Assembly (NCBI GenBank): GCA_933228675.1
Contig: OW121740.1
Span: forward strand, 156,105,828 to 156,169,827
Origin: Stomorhina lunata
Lineage: Eukaryota; Arthropoda; Insecta; Diptera; Rhiniidae
Length of the DNA stretch: 64,000 bases
Direction of reading: 5' to 3'
In this document: positions 12,287-25,684 of the stretch, one piece after another
How the letters are laid out: each line of letters opens with the position of its first letter
How positions within the stretch are numbered: the stretch's first letter is position 1
Position numbers and translations under genes: made by a program
Notes under the pieces: generated by a model
Seen by the model: only the letters and a program-made list of their open reading frames with translations
Databases searched by the model: none
What the model was told of the DNA's origin: nothing

Positions 12287-13564
12287 TGGATATATAAAAT
12301 TCTGCAAAGCAATTTTTTTTTACCATATTCATTAATTTAGAGATTTCTATTAATTATCTCTAATTTCGTTTTATTATCTGTTAATTGAAAACTAATTACA
12401 CTAGTTTATTGAAATTAATGGTTTCGCATAAATTATCTAAAGAATTTGAATTAATTTGCTTGGAATTTGCTTATGCAAATTTTTATTTCCTACTGTTTAT
12501 GTTTCATTGTTTCTAAAAATTTTGGCAAATTTTTTGTTAATAAATATTAAATTATTAATTTAATATTTGCCTTGATTAAATGATTTTTTTTATAAATTTC
12601 AAAAAATGCACAAAGTAATTTATTAAACGTTTTTTTTATGTTATAAAAAAATTTTTAACAACTTGTTAAATCAATGTTCTTTGTAGTTTGGCAAATTTGA
12701 AGCAAATTAATTAAAAAGTTTTGGCTACAATATTTTATTTAGGAGGTGGATCACTGCAACTTGACCTCTCTAGGTCATTGGTTGCGAAGAATTTGAAGAC
12801 ATATTTGATGTTTCTACATACATATTTGTTTAAAATATAAATATTTGTTTTATATAAGTTTTAATGTTAATTAATATAAATTTTGCTTAAATTAATAATC
12901 ATATGAGTTTATTTCAATTTTAATGGCTTTAATTGCCAATGAAAATTAATTTAATGGCTAAGCGTTAATTTAATTTCTTATGGATAATTAATTATAATAT
13001 TTTTATTAGTTTATTTTTAAATAACTTTGATTTTCAAACATAAATATTTTAATGAAAATTTGTTTGATAAATTAGGAAGTAGAGGAAATAGTTCAAAAAC
13101 ATCTTCCCCTAAACGGAAACATCAATTCAAGGTTTCATTTTAAACATTTTTCCAATCTTAAAATTTATTTTAGAAATTATAATTGAAACTTCTCATATGA
13201 AATTAGTCGTTCGACACAACCTTTCCCCCTTAACTCCTGCATTCTATTAATGTTATTAACAATTCTCCAAAACAACCAGACTAATTTTTTTAATTACATT
13301 TTTGTTACTTTCAGTAAAAATAATTCATGTTAAATTTATGTAATTTATAGCAACTTTTTTACTTTTTGCTTTTAATATGGAAACGTGCCTTAACTGACAG
13401 CGGACACACAATCTTACTAAATCCAAATAGCATTTCATCTAATCTAAGATTAGCTGCTGTAATCAGCAGTCGATTAAGTTATAGTTTAACGCTTTAATTT
13501 TAACTAGAAGTAAATAGTTAACAGCGAAAATGAAATTAAAATAAAATAAGAGTGTTTTTATACC
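12287..13564. other. AT-rich single-copy region, no gene seen
   Basis: No coding pattern is present. Runs such as TTAATTTAATG and AATTAAT are frequent. The end (13,380-13,560) is slightly richer in GC and holds an imperfect palindrome near 13,440-13,480 (TCTAATCTAAGATTAG, then GCTGCTGTAATCAGCAG). It ends with TTTTTATACCCTATCG at the edge of the next array. Confidence 0.5.
12762..12777. promoter_or_regulatory. Everted AGGTCA half-site pair (candidate)
   Basis: TGACCT CTCT AGGTCA is a perfect 6-bp dyad with a 4-bp gap, matching an everted repeat (ER4) of the nuclear-receptor half-site. No gene is visible nearby, and it may be chance. Confidence 0.25.
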
Positions 13565-16500
13565 CTATCGAAAAATTTTATATGAAAAATTTTCTATAGA
13601 AAAAATTTATATAAAAAATTTTCTATAAAAATTATTTATATAAAAAATTTTCAATACTACAAATTTATATGAAAAATTTTCTATAGAAAAAATGTATATG
13701 AAAAATTTTCGAAAGAAAAAATTTATATAAAAAATTTTTAATTTTATATGAAAATTTTTCGAAAGAAAAAATGTATATGAAAAATTTTCAACAGAAAAAT
13801 TTAATATGAAATATTTTCAATAGAAAAATGTATATAAAACATTTTATATACAAAATTTTCTATAGAAAAAATTTATATGAAAAATTGTCTATAGAAAAAA
13901 TTTATTTAAAAAATTTTCTATAGAAAAAATTTATATGAAAAATTTTCTATAGAAAAAATATATATGAACAATTTTCTATCGAAAAAATTTATATGAAAAA
14001 TTTTCTACAGAAAAAATTGTTATGAAAAATTTTCTATAAAAATATTTAATGAAAAATTTTCTATGAAAAAAATTTATCTGAAAAATTTTCTATAAAAAAA
14101 ATTGTTATGAAAAATTTTCTATAAAAAATTTTCTATAGAAAATATTTAGATAAAAAAAATTTTGATAGAAAATATTTATACGAAAAATTTTCTATAGAAA
14201 AAAAATTCTATAGAAAAAATAAAATAATTTATATTAAAAATTTTCTATAGAAAAAAATTATATGAAAAATTTTCTATAATAAAAATTTATATGAAAAATA
14301 TTCAATAGAACAAATTTATGTGAAAAATTTTGTAAAGAAAAAAATGTGTATGAAAAATTTTCAATAGAAAAAATTTATATGGAAAATTTTCAATAGAAAA
14401 AATGTATATGAAAAATTTTCAATAAAAAAAATTTATCTGAAAAATTTTCAATAGAAAAAATTTATATGAAAAATTTTCAATAGAAAAAATTTATATGAAA
14501 AATTTTCAATAGAAAAAATTCATATAAAAAATTTTCAATAGAAACAATTTTTATAAAAATTTTCTATAGAAAAAAATTTATATGAAAAATTTTCTATTGA
14601 AAAAATTTATATGAAAAATTTTCTATAAAAAAGTTTATATGAAAAATATTCCAAAGAAAATATTTATATGAAAATTTTCTTTAGAAAATATTTATATAAA
14701 ACAATTTCAATAGAAAATATTAAAAAAAAAAATTTCAAGGAAATATATATATGAAGAATTTTTTATATAAAATTTTTATATAATAAATTTTCTATTAAAA
14801 AAATTTTTATGAAAAATTTTCTATAGAAAAAAATTATATGAAAAATTTTTTATAAAAAAAATTGTTAGGAAAAATTTTCTGTAGAAAAATTTTCTATATG
14901 AAAAATTTTCTATAGAAAAAATTTGTATGAAAAATGTTTTATAGAAAATATTTAGATAAAAAAATTTCAATAGAAAATATTTATATGAAAAATTTTCTAT
15001 AGAAAAATTTTATATGAAAAATTTGCAATAAAAAAAATTTTTCTGAAAAATTTTCAATAGAAAAAATGTAAAATTTTTATATAAAATTTTTATATAAAAA
15101 ATTTTCTATTGAAAAAATTTGTATGAAAAATTTTCTATAGAAAAAAATTATATGAAAAATTTTTTATAGAAAAAATTGTTAGGAAAAATTTTCTATAGAA
15201 AAAATTTATATGAAAAATTTTCTATAGAAAAAATTTATATGAAAATTTTTCTATAGAAAAAATTTATATAAGAAATTTTTTACAGAAAAATTTATATGAA
15301 AAATTTTCTATAGAAAACATTTTTATGAAAAATTTTTTATGGAAAATATTTAGATAAAAAATTTCAATAGAAAATATTTATATGAAAAATTTTCTATAGA
15401 AAAAAAATTTTCTATTATAAAATTAATTTATCTGAAACATTTTCAATAGAAAAAATCTATATGAAACATTTTCTCTAAAAAAGTTTATATGAAAAATATT
15501 CTATAGAAAATATTTATATGAATTTTTTTTTAGAAAATATTTGTTTAAAATAATTTCAATAGAAAATATTTATATGAAAAATTTTCAATAGAAAATATTT
15601 ATATGTAGAATTTTCTATATAAAATTTTTATATTAAAAATTTTCTATTGAAAAAATTTTTATAAAAAATTTTCTAGAGCAAAAATTTTATGAAAAATTTT
15701 CTATAGAAAAAAAATTATATGAAAAATTTTTTATAGAAAAAATTGATACGAAAAATTTTCTGCGGAAACAATTTATATGAAAAATTTTCTATAGAAAAAA
15801 TTAACATGAAAAACTTTCATAGAAAATATTTATATGAAACATTTTCTATAGAAAAAATATATACGAAAAATTTTCTAAAGAAAAAATTTATCTGAAAAAT
15901 TTTCTATATGAAAAATATTCTATAAAAAAAGTTTTTATGAAAAATATTCTATAGAAAATATTTATATGAAAAATTTTCTATATAAAATATTTGTATTCAA
16001 AATTTTTTTTTAGAAAATATTTGTATAAAAAATTTTCTATTTAAAAAATTTTTATGAAAAATTTTCTATAAAAAAAATATTTATGAAAAATTTTCTATCC
16101 AAAAAAATTATATGAAAAATTTTCTATAGAAAAAATTTATATGAAAAATTTTCTACAGAAAAATTTTTATGAAAAATTTTCTATACAAAAAATTTATATG
16201 AAAAATTTTCTATAGAAAAAATTGTTATGAAAATTTTTCTATAGAAAATATTTAGATAAAAAAATTTCAATAGAAAATATTTATATGAAAAATTTTTTAT
16301 AGAAAAAATTTGTATGAAAAATTTTCTATAGAAATAATTTGTATGAAAAATTTTCTATAAAAAATATTTAAATAAAAAAATTTCAATAGAAAATATTTAT
16401 ATGAAAAATTTTTACAGAAAAAATTTGTATGAAAAATTTTCAATGGAAAAAATTTATCTGAAAAATTTTTTATAGAAAAAATTGTTATTAAAAATGTACT

Positions 16501-17105
16501 ATAGAAAAAATTGTTATAAAAAATTTTCTATAGAAAATATTGAGATGAAAAAATTTCAAAAGAAAATATTTATATGAAAAATTTTCTATAAAAAATATTT
16601 ATATGAAAAATTTTCTATAGAAAAAATTTATGTGAAAAATTGCCTATCAAAAAAAAAAATTTCTATAAAAAATATTTTACCAAAATTTTCTATATAAAAA
16701 AAATTCTATAGAAAAAATTTATACGAAAATTTTTCAAAAGAAATTTATATGTATATGAAAATTTTCAATAAAAAAATTTTTAGGAAAATTTTTCTATTAA
16801 AAAAAAGTTTTCTATAGAAAAAATTATATCTAAATTTTCTACAGAGAAAATTTATGTCAAAATTAGAAAAAATTTATATAAAAGATTTTAAATAGGAAAT
16901 ATTTTTATAAAAATTTTTTTATAGAAAAATTTAGATTTATGATTTTATGTAGAAAAAATTTATGTGAAAAATTTTCAATAGAAGAAAATTTATATGTGAA
17001 ATATTTTCGATAGAAAAATTTTCAATAGAAAAATTTTCTATAAAAACTATGATAAAAATTGTGTAGAAAAAATATTTATATAATATTCTTTTAATCAAAA
17101 AATGT
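13565..17105. repeat. ~30-bp minisatellite, CTATAG core, ATATGAAAAATTTT spacer
   Basis: About 115 diverged units of AAAAATTTTCTATAGAAAAAA separated by TTTATATG. CAATAG, TAAAGA and similar single-base variants are frequent, and indels shift the phase often. The sub-type AATATTTAGATAAAAAA recurs (about 14,130, 14,947, 15,347, 16,247), so blocks have been copied. On the other strand the unit reads as TTCATATAAATTTTTTC plus CTATAGAAAATTTT, essentially the unit of the arrays at 18.1 and 50.1 kb. No coding content. Confidence 0.92.
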
Positions 17106-18069
17106 TCTTCAAAATGATCTCTTTTACAAAAATGATTAGCTTGGGATTAAAACAAAAAACTTTACATGAAAAAATTCAAAATCCAGTCAAGTCAACGTAT
17201 AAAAGTCTTTACATATACTTTTAATCGCTTAATCAAGGGAATGAATGAGTGAGTGAGTGAATGAATAAACGAATGGAGGTGGCTAATAAAAATAAAAACA
17301 GGGTATGCGTGAGTTGACAAGATCACGGCCATGGCCAATGTCGATCACATTATAGACATGAACCATTTTTTTTTCTTCTTTTTGTTCATGTTGGTCTCTT
17401 TTTAATTTTTTTATTTAATTTTTATGATCAAAAGTTGACGAAATAAAAATCAATGAAAAAGTCATTAACAGAAAATAAAAATTATAACACTCACTTCACA
17501 ACAAAGGAAAAGATGAAAGAAAAATGGAATAAATTAAAGTTAAAAGACAAGAACTTTCTCTATAAAAAACACCAGTGAAGGCATGCACTAAAAAATTAAA
17601 TAAAAAAAAAACTGTAACAGAAATAATAAAATATTTAAATGCGATTTAAAAAAATTGATAAAACATTTACGGTTAAATACTTGACCTCATTCAAAATTCA
17701 AGAAATATAGATTAACAATTTATTTTAAAATAAACTTTGAGAACAGAAATTTTAAAATAAATCTTATTTCTATAAAAAACAATAAAAATGAGGAAAAATC
17801 GGGGTAAAATAATAAAAACTTCAAAAAATATTTGAATTGCAAAAGTTTATGTGCAAAAAAGAAGAATATTACCATAAAGTGGAAAATTAAACAAATACAT
17901 AATTCATAAATTTTTAACATGCAAAATTTAATAGCCGATAATAATTAAAAAAAATTTTATGGAGTTTCATGGTTTTGTTTATATTTCTGTTAGAAATTTC
18001 TTTAAATACCAATAAAAAGTTTTTTTTTTTAATTTTTAATTAAATATTGTTTTATACGATATTTCCTAA
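17106..18069. other. Single-copy spacer between two inverted arrays
   Basis: About 0.95 kb separates the 13.6-17.1 and 18.1-21.5 kb arrays. It holds a short (TGAG/TGAA) run at 17,241-17,270 and a less AT-rich patch at 17,300-17,360. The 66-codon minus frame at 17,720-17,920 is Phe/Leu/Ile low complexity and not convincing. No gene seen. Confidence 0.55.
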
Positions 18070-21000
18070 AAATGTTTCGATTAAAAATTTTTTTTTTCAA
18101 TATTTTCTATAGAAATTTTTTTTAAAGAAAATTTTTTATTTAAAGTTTTTTATATAAATTTTTTCATATAAAAATTATTTGTATAAAAATTTTCTGTAGA
18201 AATTATTTATATTAAATTTTTTTTAGAAATTGATTTCAAATTTTATACAGAAATTTTTTCTATACAAATTTTTTACAGAAATTAGTTCATTTACAAATTT
18301 TTTATAGAAATTTTTTCATATAAAAATTTCTATAGAAATTTTTTCATATAAAAATTTCTATAGAAATTTTTTCATATAAAAATTTCTATAGAAATTTTTT
18401 TATATAAAAATTTCTATAGAAATTTTTTTATATAAAAATTTCTATAGAAATTTTTTTATATAAAAAACTTCTATAGAAATTTTTTTGTATAAATATTTTC
18501 TATAGAAAATTTTTCATAGAAATTTTTTCATATAAAAATTTTCTATTGAAATTTTTCATATAAAATTTTTCTATATAACTTTATTTTCATATAATAGATT
18601 TCTATAGAATTTTTTTTATATATAAATTTTTTTAAATAAAAATGTTCTATAGAAATTTTTCATAGTAATTTTTTCAAACAAAAATTGTCTATCCCATGTT
18701 TTTTTTCATATAAAAATTTTCTATAGAATTTTTTTATTTAAAAATTTTCTACATAAATTTTCTATAGAAATGTTTTCACATACAAATTTTTTAAAGAAAT
18801 TTTTTCATATAAAATTTTCTTCAGATTTTTTTTCATATACAATTTTTTTTATAGATTTCTTTCATATAAAAATTTTCTATAGAAATTTTTTCATATAAAA
18901 ATTTTCTATAGAAATTTTTCATAAACAATTTTTTCATATAAATATTTTTTATAGAATTTTCTATAGAAATTTTTTCATATAAAAATTTTCTACAAAAATT
19001 TTTTCATATAAAATTTTTCTATAGAAATTTTTTTGTATAAACATTTTTTCATATAAAAATTTTCTATAGAAATTTTTTCATGAAAAATTTCTTCATATTA
19101 AAATTTTCCGTAGAAATTTTTTCATAAAAAGTTTTCTAAAAAAAATCTTTCATATAAAAATTTTCTATAGAAATTTTTTCAAAAAATAAATTTTTTAATA
19201 TTAAATTTTTATATAGAAATTTTTTCATATAAAATTTGGTTTACAAAGTTTTTCGTATAAAAATTTTCTATAGAAATTTTTTCATATAAAAATTTTCTAT
19301 AAAATTTTTTTATTTTAATATAAAAATTTTCTATAAAAATTTTTTCGTATAATTTTTTTCATATAAAAATTTTCTATAGAGATATTTTTCTTTACAAATT
19401 TTCTATAGAAATTTTTTATATAAAAATTTTTTCATATAAATATTTTTTATAGAATTTTGTATAGAAATTTTTTCAAATAAAAATTTTCTAAAAAAATTTT
19501 TTCGTATAAAAATTTTCTAAAAAAAATTTTCTATAGAAATTTTTTCATATAAAAATTTTCTGTAGAAATTTTTTAATCTAAAAATTTTCTTTACAAATTT
19601 TTTAATATAAAATTTGGTTTACAAATTTTTTCATATACAAATTTTCTATAAAATTGTTTTAATATAAAAATTATCTATAGAAATTTTTTAATATAAAAAC
19701 TTTCTATAGAATTTTTTTCATATAAAAATTTTCTATAGAAATTTTTTCCTATACAAATTTTATATAGAAATTTTTTCATATAAAAATTTTCTATAGAAAT
19801 TTTTTGTATAAAAATAATTTTTTATAATAAAAATTTTATAGAAATTTTTTCATATAAAAATTTTCTTTAAAAACTTTTTCCATAAAAATATTCTATAGAA
19901 ATTTTTTTCATATAAAAATTTTCTATAGATTTTTTTTCATATTCAAATTTTCTATAGAAATTCTTTTATATACAATTTTTTTCATATAAAATTTTCAATA
20001 GAAATTGTTTCATATAAAATTTTTTTATATCAAAGTTTTTTATAGAATTTTTTAATTTTTTAGAAATTTTTTCAAATAAAAACGTTCTATAGAAATTTTT
20101 TTATATTGAAATTTTCTATAGAAATATTTTAATGAAAAAATTAGAATTTTTCTATAAAAATTTATTTTAGAAAATTTTTCATTAAAAAATTTTCTATAGA
20201 ATTTTTTTCATTAAAAGTTTTCTATAATTTTTTTTTTACATAAAATTTTTCTATAGGAATTTTTTCATATAAAAATTTTTTAGCGAAATTTTTTTCATAT
20301 AAATTTTTCTATAGAAAATTTTTCATAGAAATATTTTCTAAAGAAAATTTTGTATATAAAAATTTTTTTCATATAAAAATTTTTTATCGAAATTTTTTTC
20401 ATATAAATTTTTCTATAGAAAATTTTTCATAGAAATATTTTCTAAAGAAAATTTTTTATATAAAAATTTTCTAGAAAAATTTTTCATTAAAAGTTTTGTA
20501 TAGAAATTTTTGCATTTAAAATTCTTTTATCGACATTTTTTCATATAAAAATTTTCTATAGAAATTTTTTTATATAAAAACTTTTTAAAGATATTTTTTC
20601 ATATAAAAATTTTCTATAAAATTTTTTTTTTAAATAAAAATGCTCTATAGAAATTTTTTAATTTTTAAACATTTTCTATAGAAATTTTTTTCTATAGAAA
20701 CTTTTTCTTATAAAAATTTTTTCATATAAAAAGTTCTATAGAAACTTTTTGTATATAAAAATTTTTTGTTAGATATTTTTTCATATAAAAATTTTGGGAA
20801 TTAATTATTCGAACTTTAAATTGAATTAATTGAAAAATTAGGATTTATCAGGCTTAAGTTCATTTTTAATTTTCAAATTATTACCTTCAAATTTTCAAAT
20901 TAATAATTTGAAAATTAAAAGTGAACTCAAGCCTGATAAATCCCAATTTTTTAATTAATTCAATTTAAAGTTATATTATAAAAATTTTCTCTATAAAAAA

Positions 21001-21525
21001 AATGTTTTTTTAAACATTTTTTTAGATATTTTTTCATATAAAAAGTTTCTATAAAAATTTTTTCTTATAAAAAGTTTTTATAAATTTTTTTTCTTATAAA
21101 AATTTTTTATAGAAATTTTTTCATATTAAAATTTTCTGGAAAAATTTTTTTTATATAAAAATTTTCTAGAGAAATTTTTTCATATAACAACTTCACACAT
21201 ACAAATGTTCTATAGAAATTTTTTCATATAAAATTTTTCTTAAGATTTTTTTTTTCATATAAAATTTTTTTTTAGAAATTTTGGAACATTTTTATAGAAA
21301 TTTTGTAAATTAAAGGTAGAAGTTTTTTCATATATTTTTTTTTTAATTTTTTTCATATAAAAATTTTCGATAGAAATTTTTTCATATACAAATTTTCTAT
21401 AAAAATTTTTTCATTGAAGTTTTCTTTAGAAATGTTTGGATATACAAATTTGCTATAGAAATTTTCTACAGAAATTTCTTTTTAAAATTTTTCTATAAAA
21501 ATTTCCTATAAAAAATTTTCTATTT
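18070..21525. repeat. ~30-bp minisatellite, inverted relative of the 13.6-kb array
   Basis: About 115 units of TTTTTTCATATAAAAATTTT followed by CTATAGAAA. The CATATAAA spacer and CTATAG core are the reverse complement of the unit in 13,565-17,105. The best-preserved tract is 18,300-18,480, where seven near-identical 30-bp units stand in a row. A fold-back element interrupts it at 20,813-20,971. A 120-bp segment around 20,280-20,340 is repeated at 20,380-20,460. Confidence 0.92.
20813..20971. repeat. Fold-back: 71-bp arms, 17-bp loop
   Basis: Bases 20,813-20,883 pair with 20,901-20,971 at 67 of 71 positions, around a 17-bp loop. All four differences are transitions; in a transcript of the plus strand two would be G-U wobbles and two A-C mismatches. 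Its sequence (with CAGGCTTAAGTTC in the arm) is unlike the surrounding minisatellite, so it is probably a small inserted element. No target duplication can be told apart from the repeat background. Confidence 0.85.
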
Positions 21526-22164
21526 TCCATACAAAAATCTTGACCTAATTTTGTTATTATTCTATTTAAGACGATTTCTTTAAATATATTTTCCTTTTTC
21601 CTTAATATTTCAATTTAATAGTTGACAAAACATGACATAAATAAACGCTTTAATAAAACAATCAAGTTCAACCCACTGGCAAAATACAACTTTTTTTTTA
21701 CAATTTAACAACTCAATTAAAAAAGTCGACACAATAATAATGATAATTATGTCAATGATCATTATCGTCATTCATAACCTAATAATGAATGTCTTGTAAT
21801 AACATTTATTTTGCTTTCGTAGTTAAATTGTCTTGATTTTATGACATAAAACGCCCCCACACAGAAACAAAAAAATAGAAAATTTGCCATAGGAAGAGGA
21901 AAGCAGAGGAAGGGGGCGATAATGGGGGTAAATATTTATTCATGACATTCATACAATAGAATTCACACGATTGTCTGTTATTTATTTAATGGAGCGGCAT
22001 TTGATGTTTGAACAGAGTTTAACACATGAATTTATTTGTTTATTGTAGTTTTTTTGTTTGTTTATTTCTAATTCTAATTATTTGCATGCAAATTTTTCAT
22101 TTAAATGTTACAGATGTCTATTTGTAGAGTAAGGGTGTTTTGGAAAAAAGTGTTAATTAAATTT
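21526..22164. other. Single-copy spacer, no gene seen
   Basis: AT-rich with a GC-richer patch at 21,850-21,930 (ACGCCCCCACACAG, GGAAGGGGGCGATAATGGGGG). ATAATGATAATTATGTC near 21,738 is an imperfect palindrome. No coding pattern. Confidence 0.5.
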
Positions 22165-23775
22165 TGTATACGAAATTAAAGAAAATTTCTACATAAAATT
22201 TAGGAAATTTTCTACAAAAAAAAATTAAGAAAAATATAAAATTTGACATTTTTTCTTTGTTAAAATTTTTTTTTTTTAATTTTCTATATAAAATTTGTCA
22301 AATTTTCTTGGTAGAAATTGAAAATTTTCTATAGAAAATTTGTTTAATTTTCAGTAGAAAATTTGTGAAATTTTCTATCGAAAATTTGTGAAGTTTTCTA
22401 TCGAAAATTTGTGAAATTTTCTATCGAAAATTTGTGAAATTTTCTATCGAAAATTTGTTAAATTTTCTGTAGAAAATTTGTTAAATTTTCTGAACAAAAT
22501 TTGTTAAATTTTCTTTATAAAATTTGTTAAACTTTCTCTATAAAATTTGTTAAATTTTCTTTATAAAATATGACAAATTTTCTTAATAAAATTTGACAAA
22601 TTTTCTTAATAAAATTTGACAAATTTTCTTAATAAAATTTGACAAATTTTCTTAATAAAATTTGACAAATTTTCTACATAAAATTTGACAAATTTTCTAC
22701 ATAAAATTTGACAAATTTTCTATATAAAATTTGACAAATTTTCTATATAAAATTTGACAAATTGACAAATTTTCTATATAAAATTTGACAAATTTTCTAT
22801 ATAAAATTTGACAAATTTTCTTAATAAAATTTTACAAATTTTCTTAATAAAATTTGACAAATTTTCTATATAAAATTTGACAAATTTTCTATATAAAATT
22901 TGACAAATTTTCTATATAAAATTTGACAAATTTTCTATATAAAATTTGACAAATTTTCTATATAAAATTTGACAAATTTTCTATATAAAATTTGACAAAT
23001 TTTCTATATAAAATTTGACAAATTTTCTATATAAAATTTGACAAATTTTCTATATAAAATTTGACAAATTTTCTATATAAAATTTGACAAATTTTCTTAA
23101 TAAAATTTGATAAATTTTCTTAATAAAATTTGACAAATTTTCTTAATAAAATTTGACAAATTTTCTTAATAAAATTTGACAAATTTTCTATATAAAATTT
23201 GACAAAATTTCTTAATAAAATTAACAAATTTTCTTAATAAAATTTGACAAATTTTCTTAATAAAATTTGACAAATTTTCTATATAAAATTTGAAAAATTT
23301 TCTATATAAAATTTAAAATTTTCTTAATAAAAATCGACAAATTTTCTTTATAAAATTTGACAAATTTTCTTTATAAAATTTGACAAATTTTCTTTATAAA
23401 ATTTGACAAATTTTCTATATAAACTTTGAAAAATTTTCTACACAAAATTTGACAAAGTTTCTATATAGAATTTGAAAAATTTTCTATATAAAATTTGAAA
23501 AATTTTCTATATAAAATTTGAAAATTTTTCTATATAAAATTTGAAAAATTTTCTTTATAAAATTTGAAAATTTTCTATATAAAATTTGAAAATTTTCTAT
23601 ATAAAATTTTAAAATTTTCTATATAAAATTTGACAAATTTTCTATATAAAATTTTTCAAATTTTCTTTATAAAATATGACAAATTTTCTATATAAATTTG
23701 CAAAATTTTCTGTATAAAAATTATCATATTTTCTTTATAAAATTTGCCAAATTTTCTATATAAAGTTTGCAAAAT
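22165..23775. repeat. 22-bp minisatellite, TTTTCTATATAAAATTTGACAAA type
   Basis: About 70 units. The typical unit joins AAATTTGACAAA to TTTTCTATAT. Sub-blocks differ in the middle: CTATCG with GTGAAA at 22,360-22,450, CTTTATAAAATTTGTTAAA at 22,500-22,570, CTTAAT at 22,570-22,670 and 23,090-23,270, and CTATAT elsewhere. The clustering of sub-types shows local amplification. The core TTCTATATAA differs by little from the TTCTATAGAA core of the longer-period arrays, which suggests but does not prove common origin. Confidence 0.93.
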
Positions 23776-25318
23776 TATCCTCTTTCGGAAAAACCCTGTT
23801 CAGTTTTTAATAATATATCGCACGATAACTTCTACAAAGGCATAACTTCAAATGACGTTTTGCCAAAAATTATCTTAAATTTCGATAAATTGTGGGTATC
23901 TCATCCTTTTAGCATTTGCTTTGAAAACTAAGAATTTAGAGTTGTGACACTCTTTATATGAATGAGCGATATGTTATGTATGTTTTTGTAACTGTTGTTG
24001 TTGCTGTGTAAATACTAAAAAATATACTAGAAAGACAGTGAATTAGCAGCATTTTGTAGTTGCTTTTGTAAAATATTTAGAGGCGCCTTAATGTCTAATA
24101 CTTTGATAGTTATCATCTATATAAGATTGTTATTTATTACTGTTGCTGTTGTTGTTGTTGATATAATTTTTGTTATTGTCGTGTGCCATAATGTCAAATT
24201 TTCTAAGCTCTTGATATAAAAAAATATGAGCAACTTTTATAGTTATTACTTTTTTGTTTGGATCTGTTTAATAAATTTAATGAATTAAATTTGTGTTACT
24301 TACCGCTGTTTAATTTATTTGCTCTAGTCCATTGCTCAGTAAGAAATTTTTAATATAATTTATTTCCAATTTATTATCATTATTAAGTGATTTTTTATTG
24401 TTAAGAATTTATTTGGCTTAAAATATAGAAATTGATTTATTGGCTTTTGACTAAAATGCGTAGGTGTAAAGTGTCTTTGGCTTTGACTTTAGAGTTTCTT
24501 TAAATTGATTTATAATGTCTTAAAAAAAAAGGTTTTGTCTGTCTTTTCATAATTTCATATTTTAGAATTTATTAGAATTTTATGCTAATAATTTCGTTAT
24601 TTGTATTACAGCCAAATTAGTCATTGACTTTGATGAAATTGAAACCGTTTTTTTGACAAACTAATTTATTATATGACACGAGTTTGAATTTTTAATTAGA
24701 TTATTGTACGTATGTATTCTTGTAATTCAGAATTATAAGATTTAACTGAGATTTTTGTATGTTTATTGTTTCCATTCATCATTTTTTGTTTCATTCATTA
24801 ATAGATTCTAATACATCATGTTTGTGTCTTAAGTCTTTTGTTTTCTCGAGTGTTTATTTTTAATTAAATTTGAAATTTATTGTTATGTAATAAACAAAAG
24901 CCGTACAATGAACTTAAATTATGAAATATAACAGTTTTTTAAGATAATTTTGTAAATTTTTTTTTTTAACAAAAATTTTGTTGGTGTTTTTTTTAATAAA
25001 AAATTTTTCAAAAAATTTTCCCTAGTAACCTCTATCATTTAAATTTCTATTACGAGAATATAATTTGGGCAAAAAAAAACATTATGAGTATATTTTTGCT
25101 AAAAAAGTCATAGTTTATTATGGTATTGCCATATTTGATATTAGTGTTGCCCATTCCCGAAATATAAATAGTATCCATTGTATAATATTCGAGTAGGGGA
25201 GTCATTTATACTCTCGAAACTTAAGTCTTAAGAAAATATCTGCAAATTGTTATGTTCTGTTTTTGACTTTTATAGAAAGTTTGGGTACATGAGCTTCAGA
25301 TTTACACTAAGACACTTC
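23776..25318. other. AT-rich single-copy region, no gene seen
   Basis: Contains two short runs of TTG/CTG triplets (23,990-24,005 and 24,140-24,160), common in fly noncoding DNA. No supported exon or RNA gene. Confidence 0.5.
24828..24843 (+). repeat. Dispersed 16-bp motif, exact copy
   Basis: Exact CTTAAGTCTTTTGTTT preceded by GTTTGTGT. This copy is not close to an array edge. Confidence 0.75.
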
Positions 25319-25684
25319 TTATACCCTTCACCATCATAGGTGGAGAGGGTATTATAAGTTTGTGCTAATGTATGTAACGCAAAGAAATATTTGTTTTAGA
25401 CCTACATTTTAGTATTCCAACAGACTTAGAATCACTTTCTGAGTCGATTAAGCGATGTCAGTCCGTCTGGCTGGCGTGACCCCCATGTAAACCATGTAAT
25501 CAAACTACAGTTCGCAATTCTAAAGATAATTTGAGGAAATTTGGCACAGATAACTTTTTTGATAGTGAGATCATTGATAGTGGGATCATTGATATTGAAT
25601 TTCGTCAAAATCGGTTCATTATTTATGGTACCTCCCATTGGTCCCACTTCCCGGAATTTATATTTTGACCACAAATATCAATAT
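25319..25684 (+). mobile_element. Mini-me-like element, 5' half only
   Basis: Starts TTATACCCTTCACC with an imperfect terminal hairpin (ACCCTTCACC against GGTGGAGAGGGT). It continues through AAGTTTGTGCTAATGTATG and AGTCGATTAAGCGATG to a short GTCY tract (GTCAGTCCGTCTGGC). It stops after CCCACTTCCCGGAATTTATA, just where the next copy begins. No coding capacity; a short minus frame here is incidental. The layout (conserved core next to a GTCY proto-microsatellite) matches what is described for dipteran mini-me elements; the family name is from memory and not tested by a search. Confidence 0.75.

Noticed and set aside
22165..23775. TATATAAAA in each 22-bp unit as promoter TATA boxes
   Set aside because: The match is a by-product of the repeat; nothing downstream suggests transcription units.
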